NCBI GenBank assembly: GCA_030847615.1
Contig: JAUMIR010000014.1
Span: 9,834,501 to 9,898,500, forward strand
DNA length: 64,000 bases
Direction: 5' to 3'
Origin: Gambelia wislizenii
Taxonomy: Eukaryota; Chordata; Lepidosauria; Squamata; Crotaphytidae
Shown here piece by piece: positions 54,971 through 64,000 of this stretch. Each line of letters begins with the position of its first letter. Position 1 is the stretch's first letter. A program made the position numbers and the translations under genes. The notes beneath the pieces are model-generated. The model did not search any database. It was not told the origin of the DNA and saw only the letters and a list, made by a program, of their open reading frames with translations.

Positions 54971-55025
54971 TGTGTGTGTGTGTGTGTGTGCGCGCGTGCG
55001 TGTGCACGTGTGTGTATGTGTGTGA
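54971..55025. repeat. Alternating TG/CG tract
   Basis: A (TG)n run followed by TGCGCGCGTGCGTGTGCACG and more TG, purine-pyrimidine alternating for most of 55 bases. Confidence 0.93.
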
Positions 55026-56194
55026 AGTAGCCTCCGTAGAAAAGATTGATGCAACGAGAAGTGACCTTGGCTTGGAGCAGGAGTTGGTGATGTATGTATG
55101 AGCATCTCTCGGCTAAATGGACCCAGATTTGTAGTGCTAATATACATGGAAGCCCAGAACCAGACTCAGGATGGCAATAAATCAACAGCCACTTTGGGTG
55201 TCATTTCTGGTTTATATTCCACTATTGTTCTATCACTTTAATTCATGTCACTATCATCTGTTCATCTGGAACAGTTTTATATAATTTTCCAGTGGAGTTA
55301 CCTGACAAATCCTATCAAATTAACATGGGCGCATTAACAATATTGACTGTGCTGTGCAAATTCTTGAGAGTAGCACCTGAAATGAAATGTATTTTTGTTT
55401 CCCTTTTTTTTTTTTAAGGAAAGGCCTGAGGGACTATTTCTATTTGTTTTTAATCTATTGAAGAAGCAGTGAGTGTGTGAGTGTGTTGAGGATGGGAGGA
55501 TAATCGGTTTTATTTCCATTGTAAAGGATTTCTGCATCTTGCTTGTGTATCACCACCCATCTTGGGTTGCTGCCGAGCCAAAATAATATTTAAAAAAACA
55601 AACAAACAAGAAGTTCTTAACGTCAAGGCGACAGTTGCTGGTAATATTTTCACAGAGGAGATATGTAGATTTTGGACAACTAATGATTGGGCTGCCTAGA
55701 GTGAAATGTTCTAATAAAGCAGCTCTCTCTCGCTCTGTCTCCTAATGGAGAATCGGACTTGCTGGTATTATTTTCACTCTCCTAGCATCCTTTTGGGGGG
55801 CATTTGACACTTGCGTGTAATTGAAATATGGTATCTCCAATGGGAGGGGTCAGCGCAGGGGCTGACAAATTGCACGGCGTGATTAATTGAAATGTGCAGC
55901 TTTTGCTAGCTGGGCTGCTCCAGGCTTTTTTGCAGTGGTCAGGTTCCAAATGAGGGTTATGCTACATTGGGTGCAGGCAGGAGCCGAGGTTAACACAACA
56001 TGCTTGCTGGTTGCCTCTTTGTCCTGTCTTTGGTTTCCTGGAAGGGGTGGCTGTCAGGAAGCACCTAGGTTCTTCATCGTCTGGTGTCTTGTGCCTCACA
56101 CAAATGTGTCATTGTGCAGGAGCAAACCACACTTGTGTGAAGGCACAGATGACCCCTCAAAGAACCAGGACAGATAAGCAACCTGTTCTTCAGC
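55026..56194 (+). other. Intron stretch, unique sequence
   Basis: Apart from a T homopolymer near 55407-55418 and an (AAAC)n run near 55596, this is repeat-free and AT-rich with TTAATTGAAAT-type motifs, including GTGATTAATTGAAATGTGCA near 55879. It is a plausible conserved noncoding region; no exon. Confidence 0.4.
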
Positions 56195-56372
56195 AGTTTG
56201 GCAGTAGAATGCACTGCCTCGGAGTATGGTGGAGTCTCCTTCTTTGGAGGTGTTTAAACAGAGGCTGGATGGCCTTCTGTCGGGAATGATTTGATTGTGT
56301 GTTCTTGCAAGGCAGGGGGTTGGACTAAATGGCCCTTGGGGTCTCTTCCAATTCTATAATTCTGTGATCTTG
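56195..56372 (+). mobile_element. CR1 LINE 3' end
   Basis: CAGTTTGGCAGTAGAATGCA, GGTGGAGTCTCCTTCTTTGG and CTCTTCCAATTCTATAATTC. Confidence 0.9.
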
Positions 56373-56789
56373 ATATATGTGCCTCACACACGTAGGGTTT
56401 TTGCCTGTGCAGAGACCCATATGTGTAAGGGCATAGATAACCCTGTGGAGAACGAGAGTTACAAGTAAACAACTTGTTCTTCGAGAAGAATGGTCAAGGG
56501 CTGGGGTGTCCAACCCATGATAGTGCCTCCTTCCCCTCCCCCATGCTTGTGGTCAGTGGGGTTCAAAACCAGTTTGCAGTGACCTCTTTGAACTGGCAGG
56601 ATTTGCTAGACGAGTGGGGAATGCCTGTCTTCTCCAGAGAAAAAGAAGAATAAATGGATGCCCTGGATCTTCGAGAGAGAGGTGTGCAAAGTCCGCCAAT
56701 GCTCCTGATCCAGTAGTTGAGCATCATTTCAGTATTGGTTCCATTGAAGGTTCCATAGCTGTTGAAGGTTCCATAGCTGTTTTAGTCTG

Positions 56790-56890
56790 TTTGAGCAAGA
56801 AAAGATATAAAGGAAACCTGTAGCACCTTTGAAACCAACTGATGAAACGAAATTTCTAGCATAAATTTTCGTGGACTTTTTCATTATGAA
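56790..56890 (-). mobile_element. Hammerhead-type retroelement tail, degenerate
   Basis: On the minus strand GTCCACGAAAATTTATGCTA and GGTTTCAAAGGTGCTACAGG resemble the 'CCACGAAAGCTTATGCT...GTCTCTAAGGTGCCACAAG' tail found in many amniote retroelements with hammerhead folds. The core CTGATGA is not intact on that strand (ATAATGA). It is an old remnant at best. Confidence 0.4.
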
Positions 56891-57999
56891 AAGTGCAAAA
56901 TGAAAAGTGTCTTTCTTCTTTACAGCATGTTTCTCTAACTCATGTTATCTTAGTTTCTTCACAAAGCCCATATCACAGAACCTTGAATACCAGTCAGCAA
57001 TTGTGGAAGGCCAGGCTTTGCTTCCACTTTTCACTAATTGCAGCACCAAGCTCCCAATTGTAGGCCACACGGCTCCCCCAGCAATCAGTAATTGAATAGC
57101 CACTTCTGTATCCTCCGTGGCAACTATTTCCCTAATATATTCAAACAGAAATACCGGCAGCTGCAAAGAAAGCTCCTGACCAAAAAGGTTCTCAGCCTCA
57201 TCCTTTACCAAGGACCAGAAACGTACCATGGCCAAAAGATATGAAGTATATTACCTGGAATAGAAACACATCTCCATCATTTATCTCCTACCTACCTAGG
57301 CAGAGAAGGCAACAAGGACCTTCCAAGTTGGCCATGGGCAACTGTGGCCCTCCAGATGCTGTTTCCCAAAAGTTGTAACCACCAGAACAAATAGCAGGGG
57401 AACATGGGAGTTTGGGGTTCAACAACATCTGGATATTTACACATCTGGATAGTTTGTCAAAGTTGACCAGGATGCTACACCACAATCTACATTTTCCAAC
57501 TTTACGAATCCATAGCTACGTTGCAAAAACGCAACAAAATCCGGCTGGTGAATTGCAGAGGTGTGGTAACCAGGCACTTGCAAGAGTGCTCCAGTGTATA
57601 TTCTGATGCACATTGGGCACTCCTGTTGTGCCCTGGCACTTCCTAGATGATGTCCAGATCTACATCAGAGAGCATCCCCAATGCGTACCCATGCTTATTA
57701 TGCATTAGGCCTTGGCACATCAGTCACTCCAGTGGCTCCATCATACAATGGGTGTCAGTATGTTGTAACATCATGGCAGCCCCTGGGTCTTGCGAAATGA
57801 CTCAATTCAATTTTGTGCACACATAAGGCCTGTTTACAAAGGAGTATGTCCCAAGCAGAATGGCAGCCCTTATCTTAAAAGTTCATAGAGAACACACTGT
57901 TTAGGTTATGTTCCCTACTTCAGTACCAAGTATCCTAGGTTTTCTGTTTTCCTTGATCTTTTTATTATTTTATTATTCTATTTTATTAGTCACATTTAT
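56891..57999 (+). other. Intron stretch, weak repeat traces
   Basis: A palindromic hAT-like fragment may lie at 57335-57425 (GGCCCTCCAGATGCTG and GGGGTTCAACAACATCTGG). Otherwise nothing is recognised. Confidence 0.4.
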
Positions 58000-58205
58000 A
58001 TCTTGTCTCACTTAGCTTAGGGTGGCCTACGTGGCTTGCTCTGTCACACACTCTCTTCACAACAACCGTGTGAGGTGCATCAGATTGCAGGAAAGTGATC
58101 GGCCTAAGACCATGCAGTCGTTTTCATGGCTCAGTGGGGACTTGAACCGGAATCTCCCACATCCCAACCCAGTCTCCCAAAATAACTATGCCAACCTGGT
58201 TCTCT
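58000..58205 (-). mobile_element. MIR-like SINE fragment
   Basis: CTTCACAACAACCGTGTGAG, AAAGTGATCGGCCTAAGACC and CAGTGGGGACTTGAACCGGA correspond to the MIR-like body and B-box. Confidence 0.65.
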
Positions 58206-58768
58206 TATCAAATAGCTATTCCTTCTCACATTAAGATTAGCTGTTGTTTTATAAAAGTGATTTAAGCATCATTTGCATAACCTAGCCATTAATATAACGT
58301 CTGCTTCTTCAGAGCAGAAGGCAAAAAGGGTTGAATCTTGCTGGCAATTAGGAACCATGTAGGTTCCTGCATAGGATTATTTTCATATCATTGCATGGCA
58401 GGAACATTTGGTGTGTTTTATTCATTTTGTGCCTTGCAACAACAATCCTGTCAATGTTTTCCTTCTCATTCTGTGTTGTTGTTCCAACATATTTAGCCCT
58501 TGTATCTCGAAAATCACCTCTCCGTATATGAGTTTCAAAGGGCACTAAAATCCATTCCTGAAGGTGGGTGGCCTCAAGAGAGAGGACTTTGTGGCACCCA
58601 CAATTTTGAATATTCACCCCAAGCAAAGGCTTACCTTTTCCCTTTTGCTGCTTGTTTTATGTTGGACAACAAAGACCTGTTTAAATTTCAGCAGTTTATT
58701 TTCTCAAGGTCTGGGTTTTTGTTTTTCTTTAATCAGTTTGACTGTTGTTGCTTCTGACCTTTCGAGTA
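58206..58768 (+). other. Intron stretch, nothing recognised
   Basis: Unique-looking sequence with no exon or family. Confidence 0.4.
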
Positions 58769-58957
58769 CAATTGGCACTCCTTAACCACAGATTTTACAT
58801 CCATGGATTCAACCATCCGTAGCTTGAAAATATTTTTTTAATCCAAAAAGTAAACCTGGCTGTTTGCCATTATATATAATGGGATTGAGCATCCACGAAG
58901 TTTGGTATCCACGGGGTGTCCTGGAACCAAACCCCAGTAGATAACAAGGACCCACTG
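58769..58957 (-). mobile_element. Tigger-like MITE, diverged
   Basis: TA then CAATTGGCACTCCTTAACCA at the left; AAGGACCCACTG then TA at the right. GGTATCCACGGGGTGTCCTG marks the family. At 189 bases it is shorter than the other copies. Confidence 0.75.
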
Positions 58958-59322
58958 TATCGTTCTCAGATGTGCCTTAAAAGAACTCTGTTGGACATCC
59001 TTTTTGCACGAAATCAGAATGTGCAACTTTGGAGTAAGGGGAGCTGTTGGCTCCCATGTCAATGAAGTGGTAAATCCAGTCCAGGATTTGGATAGCTTTA
59101 AAAAGAGCTGTTCATCGGATTCAGCACCTTGGATAGCTCCTTGGAACCTATCCAAAACCTGGAGTGGATTCACCACTCTACTGACATGGGGGCCACCAGC
59201 CAAACCTGGCCTGGGGTTTAATTTTTATCCCAGAGCCGATTGGGGGTTGTATTTGGTTCAGAAACTACACAAAACCAAAACTGAAAATGACAAATGTCCG
59301 CTTTTGGGGGTGTGGGGTGCGG

Positions 59323-59470
59323 TAGAATCATAGAGTTGGAAGAGACCTCAAGGGCCATCCAGTCCAACCCCTGCCATGCAGGAATATACAATCAAATCAT
59401 TCCCAACAGATGGCCATCCGGACTCTGTTTAAAAACCTCCAAAGAAGGAGACTCCACCACACCACGAGTT
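59323..59470 (-). mobile_element. CR1 LINE 3' end
   Basis: TAGAATCATAGAGTTGGAAG through AAGGAGACTCCACCACACCA. Only one octamer remains. Confidence 0.92.
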
Positions 59471-60721
59471 GGGCTTGAGGGAGTTAATGCAAAGAGAAAA
59501 AATGGGGCCAATTTTTTTCCAGCTAGGCGAACAACTGGGGGCAGCTCTCTTTGGGGGCCCAAAGTACTGATTTTAGACTATTGTCTTCATGCAGTTTGTC
59601 ATTGTGACGTTATTGCTCTGCGAAATGACATTCTGTTTTGTTCACCACCTTGGTTACTTGCTGTTCAAAGCCAGGGCATAAACACCGAGAAGAAATAAAG
59701 AACAATATTCATTTCTTTTTGTTTGTTTGTTTGTTTGTTTCTTTTTCTCTCTCAAAACAGTGCACCCTTGCTCACCTGTAGGTGTGAGGCTACGGATCAG
59801 GGCTACCTTGCACTAAGAAATAATGCATTTTCAAAGGAGAGTTGTATTAGTCTCTTCCATCAAAACCCACTACTCTTGCCACAAGACTTTGGGGTTGTTG
59901 GATTTTTTTATATATTTCTGTGGTTTTTGTATTGGGTTAAACCTGGCAGAGAAGGTGACTAAAGGGCTCTGTGTCTTTATTATTGTTGTTTTAACTCCTT
60001 TGCTTCCATTTCTTTTAAGAGGGAAAAAATTTTTAGAACACTCCCTTATTTTCAAAGAAACCAAAAAGAAGAGAAGAGGAAGGGATCAAAAACAAAAGAA
60101 ACAGCCTCCCCATGTGTTGTTTTTAAATACTCCTTATTCCTTTTGCCTATTTCAGCGTGACCTTGACCTATAACTCATGACCTAAAAATGTAATTACTTT
60201 TAAGTCTTCCCCGCACAGCTGCCACTATGAAAAAGTGTATAGAGAGGTTTGGTCACTCATGTCAGAGGAGAAACCTTGTAATTGTAAGTTAAGCAATGAG
60301 ATGCTGTCCATTTCTGCTCCGCACGGCAAGGTTGTCGCTTTGGAGGAGAGCTGGTGGGGGGGAGAAAACCATCATAGAATCTGTTATAAATTACCAGGCC
60401 TCTCCCAGGGTGGATTAACTTTGCAGTTGTTTCCTTCTGGTATCTTAGATGAGTGGAATGGCATTCAGGTTTCTTCCTTTTCCTTCTTTCCTTTCTTTTT
60501 TCTTTGTGTCTTTGTCTTTCTGCTCACCTGCGATATTCAAAGTGATGACCATACTGGAACCTGTGGCCATTGTGACCCCTCACCTGGTGCGGTTTGGCCT
60601 CTCCACACACACACACACATACCACTGACTGGAATCATTGGTTTATTTTATTTATTCATTCAATTTATACCCCGCCTTTTTTGGCTTACACAATTTTAAA
60701 CAGAAGTCGGCTAAAATATTA
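59471..60721 (+). other. Intron stretch, nothing recognised
   Basis: Holds a (GTTT)n run at 59717-59741, a T/C-rich run at about 60472-60510 and a short CA run at 60606-60619. The part at 60180-60450 is unique-looking. No exon could be supported. Confidence 0.4.
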
Positions 60722-60945
60722 CGTTGTGTTGTTTGCTTTCAAGTCGTTTCGAGACAAACCTATCATGAGATTTTCTTGGCAAGATTTGTTCAGAGAGGCT
60801 TTGCCTTTGACTTCCTCTGAGGCTGAGAGAGTGTGACTTATCCAAGGTCACCCCCAGTGCATTTCCGTAGCTGAGCGACTATTCAAATCCTGGTCTCTAG
60901 AGTCTTAGTTCAGTGTTCAAACTACTATACCATGCTGGCTCTCAA
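60722..60945 (-). mobile_element. tRNA-derived SINE, near full length
   Basis: TGTGTTGTTTGCTTTCAAGT, GGCAAGATTTGTTCAGAGAG, CTTCCTCTGAGGCTGAGAGA and the reversed head CTACTATACCATGCTGGCTC. Confidence 0.87.
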
Positions 60946-61084
60946 AAATATTGCATTACAAAAAATTTACATTACAAAGTTTTTTTTAAAAATACTATTA
61001 AAAGCAGATGATTAAAAACAGCTTAAAATACATTTAAAACATAAAAAGAGACAGGATAAAAACACAACATATCACTATTCCACC

Positions 61085-61420
61085 ATGTGGTTAAAAAAAA
61101 ATCAGTCAAAGGCTTGCCTAAATAAGTAGGTCTTAACCTGCTGGCGCAAAGAGAGCAGAAAATGCGCTAACTGGACTTCCTGTGGAAGGAAGTTCCACAG
61201 CCTGGGAGCAGCCACTGAGAAGGCTCTCTCCTGTTTGCTCACCAGACAGTGATGGTGATGGTGGTGAGACTCAGAGAAAGGCCTCCCCAAAGATCTTAAG
61301 CCAGCCTGTATTGGTAGATACAGTCTTTTAGATATTCCCCAGCTGCCCCAAAACAGACCGGTAGCTAGTAAACGCTGTTCCGCCAGGGGAGTTACAGAAT
61401 CCCTATAACCAGTCTACTTG
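61085..61420 (-). mobile_element. L2 LINE C-terminal region
   Basis: The minus strand encodes SKQERAFSVAAPRLWNFLPQ and VKTYLFRQAFD, the classic L2 reverse-transcriptase C-terminus. The preceding 'MGRPFSESHHHHHH' part reflects a CACCAT repeat. The 3' end lies toward 60960 on + and is AT-rich. Confidence 0.82.
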
Positions 61421-61635
61421 AGTCTTTTTCACACTGCACAGTTATAGCACTTTGATAGCATTTTAACTGCCGTGGCTGCATCCGATGGAGTCCTGGGGTT
61501 TGTAGTTTAGGGGGCTCTAGAGCTCTCTGGCAGAGAATTCCAAACACCCGAGAAAACTACAGATCCCAGGAAAGGGTGGAGCCATGACAGTTAAAATGGC
61601 ATCAAAGTGGTATCATTATGTAGTGTTAACGAGAC
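61421..61635. mobile_element. MITE family D copy
   Basis: Left AGTCTTTTTCACACTGCACA; right CATTATGTAGTGTTAACGAG. The interior contains GTCCTGGGGTTTGTAGTTTA and AAACTACAGATCCCAGGA as an inner palindrome. Confidence 0.8.
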
Positions 61636-62254
61636 ATGGGTCTGTTACAGACTTGCACCTGAACTTTAATGCCCAGTCTTGTTAGAAGCTTGGTGTGTAT
61701 CCAGCGCTGGCTCTGTTGTTCCATAGGATCTACCCATCCTATCTCTGTACCAGATTTAGCTATTATAAGAATAGTGCGGAAGAAACCATGGTGGAGCAGC
61801 AGCTGTGCCGCTCTGTTCATGGAGAGATTTGTTGTTGTTGTTAATAGTCATCAAGCCAGCTTCAACTTGATGAAACTCTATGATTGAGAGACCTCCAAGA
61901 TTCTATGGCTAAGATTCTGCCTCAGGAGGCATAGCCACAACAACAGAACTCTGTCGTCGTAGGTACTTTAGCCGATGCTGCCCCCCAAAAACCTACCTCT
62001 TAAGCCAGGCAGTACCCAAGGTGTGGCAGATGGGGGAGCTGAGGAATGATGACTGCAGAGCTCTCCTGGTTGTGGACTAAATTGAGACAGGCAGCTGGCG
62101 ATCTTGCGGCAACTGTTTCTCTCAACACACCCTGCAACTGGGAGAGGGCTGCAGTCCTCATTTTGCAGCTCCCTGATCTGCAGAGCCTTGAAAACCCTTT
62201 GGCTATGGGGTCTGCTTGGCTTAAAGCGGTAGGTTCCAGGGCTCGTGTTTGCTT
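61636..62254 (+). other. Intron stretch, nothing recognised
   Basis: A short (TTG)n run lies near 61831. No family or exon. Confidence 0.4.
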
Positions 62255-62602
62255 AATTTAGCCCTGTTTAAGTATTTGAAGGGGTGTCACGTTGAGGATG
62301 GAGCAGGCTTGTTTTCTGCTGCTCCAGAGACTGGAACACGGAGCAATGGATGCAAGCTCCAGGAACAGAGATTCCACCTCAACATTAGGAGGAACTTTTT
62401 GACAGTCAGAGCTGTTAGGCAGTGGAATGTGCTGCCTGGGAGCGTGGTGGGGTCTCCTTCCTTGGAGGTCTTTAAACAGAGGCTGGATGGCCATCTGTCG
62501 GGGATGCTTTGATCAAGATTTCCTGCGTGGCAGGGGGTTGGACTGGATGGCCCTCGTGGTCTCTTCCAACTCTACAATTCTATGAGTCTATGATTCCATG
62601 AC
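62255..62602 (+). mobile_element. CR1 LINE, well preserved C-terminus and 3' UTR
   Basis: An open frame of about 80 codons reads ALFKYLKGCHVEDGAGLFSA, RSNGCKLQEQRFHLNIRRNF and GSPSLEVFKQRLDGHLSGML, followed by the 3' UTR and AATTCTATGAGTCTATGATT. It is the same subfamily as 50703-51309. Confidence 0.93.
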
Positions 62603-62689
62603 TGTAAATGTGCATCGCAAAAGTTATGAGAACCTAAGGACAGCTTACAGTACCATAAATATTAAACAGAATGCCCACCCCTGCTCAGG

Positions 62690-62945
62690 TCTTGCAAACT
62701 CAGGGCCGTTGTTTCCTTTACTGAATCAATCCCTCTGTAATGTGGTCTCCGTCTTTTCCTACTGCCTTCCACTTTACCAAGCATTGTCATCTTTTCCATT
62801 GAGTCCTGTTGTCTCATGATATAACCAAAGTATGATAGCCTTAGTTTAGTTATTCTGGCTTCTGGGGAGAAGTCAAGCTTGATTTGCTCTGGGACCCATT
62901 GATTTGTCTTTTGGGCAATAGAACTCTCCTCCAGTACCACATGTT
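62690..62945 (-). mobile_element. RTE/BovB-like LINE C-terminal fragment
   Basis: The minus strand reads ITKLRLSYFGYIMRQQDSME, KMTMLGKVEGSRKRRRPH and DSVKETTALSLQDLSRGG. This matches the 'LKL-YFGH-MRR-DSLEK--MLGK-EG-R-RGR' end of RTE/BovB reverse transcriptases. Only this short region is present, and it lies about 340 bases before exon D. Confidence 0.78.
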
Positions 62946-63284
62946 AAATGAGCTGATTCTCTTCCTGCAAGCGAAGAGATCCCGTTTGTTATTTGACAGG
63001 GCTGAGCTGCTTGTTCCAGTTTAAACTCCTCCTGTGTACCTGAGCTAATGTTTTGAACAAGAGTGTCACTTGAACCTCCAAAGGCCTTTCCCCCCCCCGC
63101 CTCTATGGTGTCTGTTCTTTTGTCCCATTATGAAACATGACAAATGTTGCTAGTCCTCAATGTTCACCTGCCGTCCACATTGGCTGAGATACTGCACCAA
63201 ATGTTTGGGGTATGTAAGGATATTTAACCTGCTTATTCAACATTTCCTTTTTTCCTTTTCTTTTGACTCCCTCTGAACACTCAG

Positions 63285-63422
63285 GTATTTCAGGAGACAA
63301 GGTGGAGGTGGATCCCGTAACAAATCAGAAAGCCAGCACGAAGTTCTGGATTAAACAGAAGCCAATCTCGATTGATGCTGAACTCCTCTGCACTTGTGAC
63401 CTTGCGGAAGAAAAGAGCCCAA
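63285..63422 (+). CDS. MAPKAP1: MAPKAP1 exon D: PH domain part
   Basis: The acceptor CACTCAG ends at 63284 and the donor GTAAGT begins at 63423. The exon is 138 nt, phase 1 at both ends. After completing the glycine codon it reads [39 protein letters not shown] and AEEKSP, with one base of the next codon. This is the middle of the SIN1 PH domain. Basic residues of FWIKQK, in the region implicated in phosphoinositide binding, are intact. Changes from remembered mammalian SIN1 are conservative (V for I, A-E for S-D, T for A). Reading through the donor would meet a stop within two codons, which supports splicing at 63422. Confidence 0.95.
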
Positions 63423-64000
63423 GTAAGTGAACTGCCTTCCATTTGTGTCTTCTCCACACCCTTTTCTGTATGGACACCCTTCTCTCCTAACTTCCTCCAC
63501 TAAAAGCCAAACACCAGGAAGATATACTGACCTCACCTCCTTAATAACAGCTGAACGTGCCTGCCAAAAGCCAGTCCTGATAAGGTTTCATAACACATCT
63601 GGAAAATGTGCAGGGCTTGTCCTAGGGTGAGTCTTCACAAACAGCAAATGGAATTGTTGCACTTACTAATTGGTGGCACTGGCAGAACACCTTCCTGTGC
63701 CGAGACAAGAGATTCAGGCATGCATGATTTGCAAGAGCCGCTTTGTAGCACGTATTCCTAGTGTGGTCCTTTTCACTGTTTCATCCCACTGTTCATCTCA
63801 TAGTATATCTGTGGCCAACAGGATAAACTGGTATTCTGCTCAAGCATAGACTTCTAGAAGCATCCAAAAAGACATACCCATGGCAAAACATAACAGCCAA
63901 GCTCCCAACTCTATGCGACATTAAACATGTCACTTGGAAGTTTCATTTACCTTGTTTTTATCTTAAATACCACCTGCCAGGGCAGCTGTTCAGAGCAAAC
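63423..64000 (+). other. Start of the next intron
   Basis: Begins with a consensus donor GTAAGT. No repeat family or further exon is recognised before the window ends. Confidence 0.6.

Larger units (their letters stand above)
1..64000 (+). other. MAPKAP1: MAPKAP1 (SIN1) gene body, internal part
   Basis: Four exons on the + strand splice in one frame into a protein segment that I recognise as SIN1, the mTORC2 subunit that helps present AKT, PKC and SGK to mTOR. The window begins in the intron before the first visible exon and ends in the intron after the fourth. Intron lengths between them are 31,859, 15,844 and 14,989 bases. The start codon, the N-terminal and CRIM-coding exons, the end of the PH domain and the polyadenylation site are outside. 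Promoter elements of this gene are therefore not expected here. Identification rests on remembered similarity to vertebrate SIN1, which is very high in all four exons. Confidence 0.96.

Noticed and set aside
56847..56880. A plus-strand hammerhead with CTGATGA and GAAA boxes
   Set aside because: Stem II would have only AAC between the boxes and stem I only two pairs, so the fold cannot form.
61210..61265. A histidine-rich peptide
   Set aside because: The HHHHHH run comes from a CACCAT simple repeat on the minus strand within an L2 fragment.
62249..62512. An 87-codon plus-strand gene near exon D
   Set aside because: It is also CR1 C-terminal coding sequence followed by the CR1 3' UTR.

Overview
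The window is intronic and exonic DNA from a vertebrate, most likely a squamate reptile. It holds an internal part of one protein-coding gene on the + strand, MAPKAP1 (SIN1, the mTORC2 subunit). Four coding exons are recognisable at 234-343, 32203-32310, 48155-48295 and 63285-63422, each bounded by AG and GT splice dinucleotides and joining in one continuous frame. They encode the C-terminal part of the Ras-binding domain, an alternatively spliced 36-codon exon, the RBD-PH linker, and the first part of the PH domain. Earlier exons (N-terminal and CRIM regions) and the last PH exons lie outside the window. I found no second gene, no tRNA or rRNA gene, no CRISPR array and no operon.

More than 95% of the window is intron, and much of that is mobile-element debris. 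The squamate inference rests on this repeat mix: many 3' ends of CR1 LINEs (ending in ATTCTATG octamers), L2 and L3/CR1-like LINE pieces, one RTE/BovB-like reverse-transcriptase tail, a solo LTR, tRNA-derived SINEs with a MIR/CORE-like body, 5S-rRNA-derived SINEs, and several DNA-transposon MITE families (Tigger-like with TA target sites, hAT-like with 8-bp duplications, and palindromic elements).

Layout. 1-344: end of an upstream intron and the first exon. 344-32202: a 31.9-kb intron with L2, CR1, hAT and Tigger copies. It includes a foldback structure at 22440-23830 that contains a hammerhead-ribozyme-like motif, and a quieter stretch around 28 kb with a cluster of GATA motifs. 32311-48154: a 15.8-kb intron with a 192-bp hairpin MITE and a roughly 92-bp minisatellite. 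48296-63284: a 15-kb intron with 5S SINEs, a nested CR1/CR1/CR1/LTR stack at 50045-52060, and a Tigger element inside another MITE at 53.4 kb. 63423-64000: start of the next intron.

The strongest unexpected observation is the minus-strand motif at 23370-23437. It has all invariant core nucleotides of a type I hammerhead ribozyme plus an 8-bp stem I and a 5-bp stem III, but a weak stem II. It sits in a Penelope-like inverted-repeat element. The second is that a tRNA-headed and a 5S-rRNA-headed SINE family share the same 3' body. No wholly new gene system is visible.
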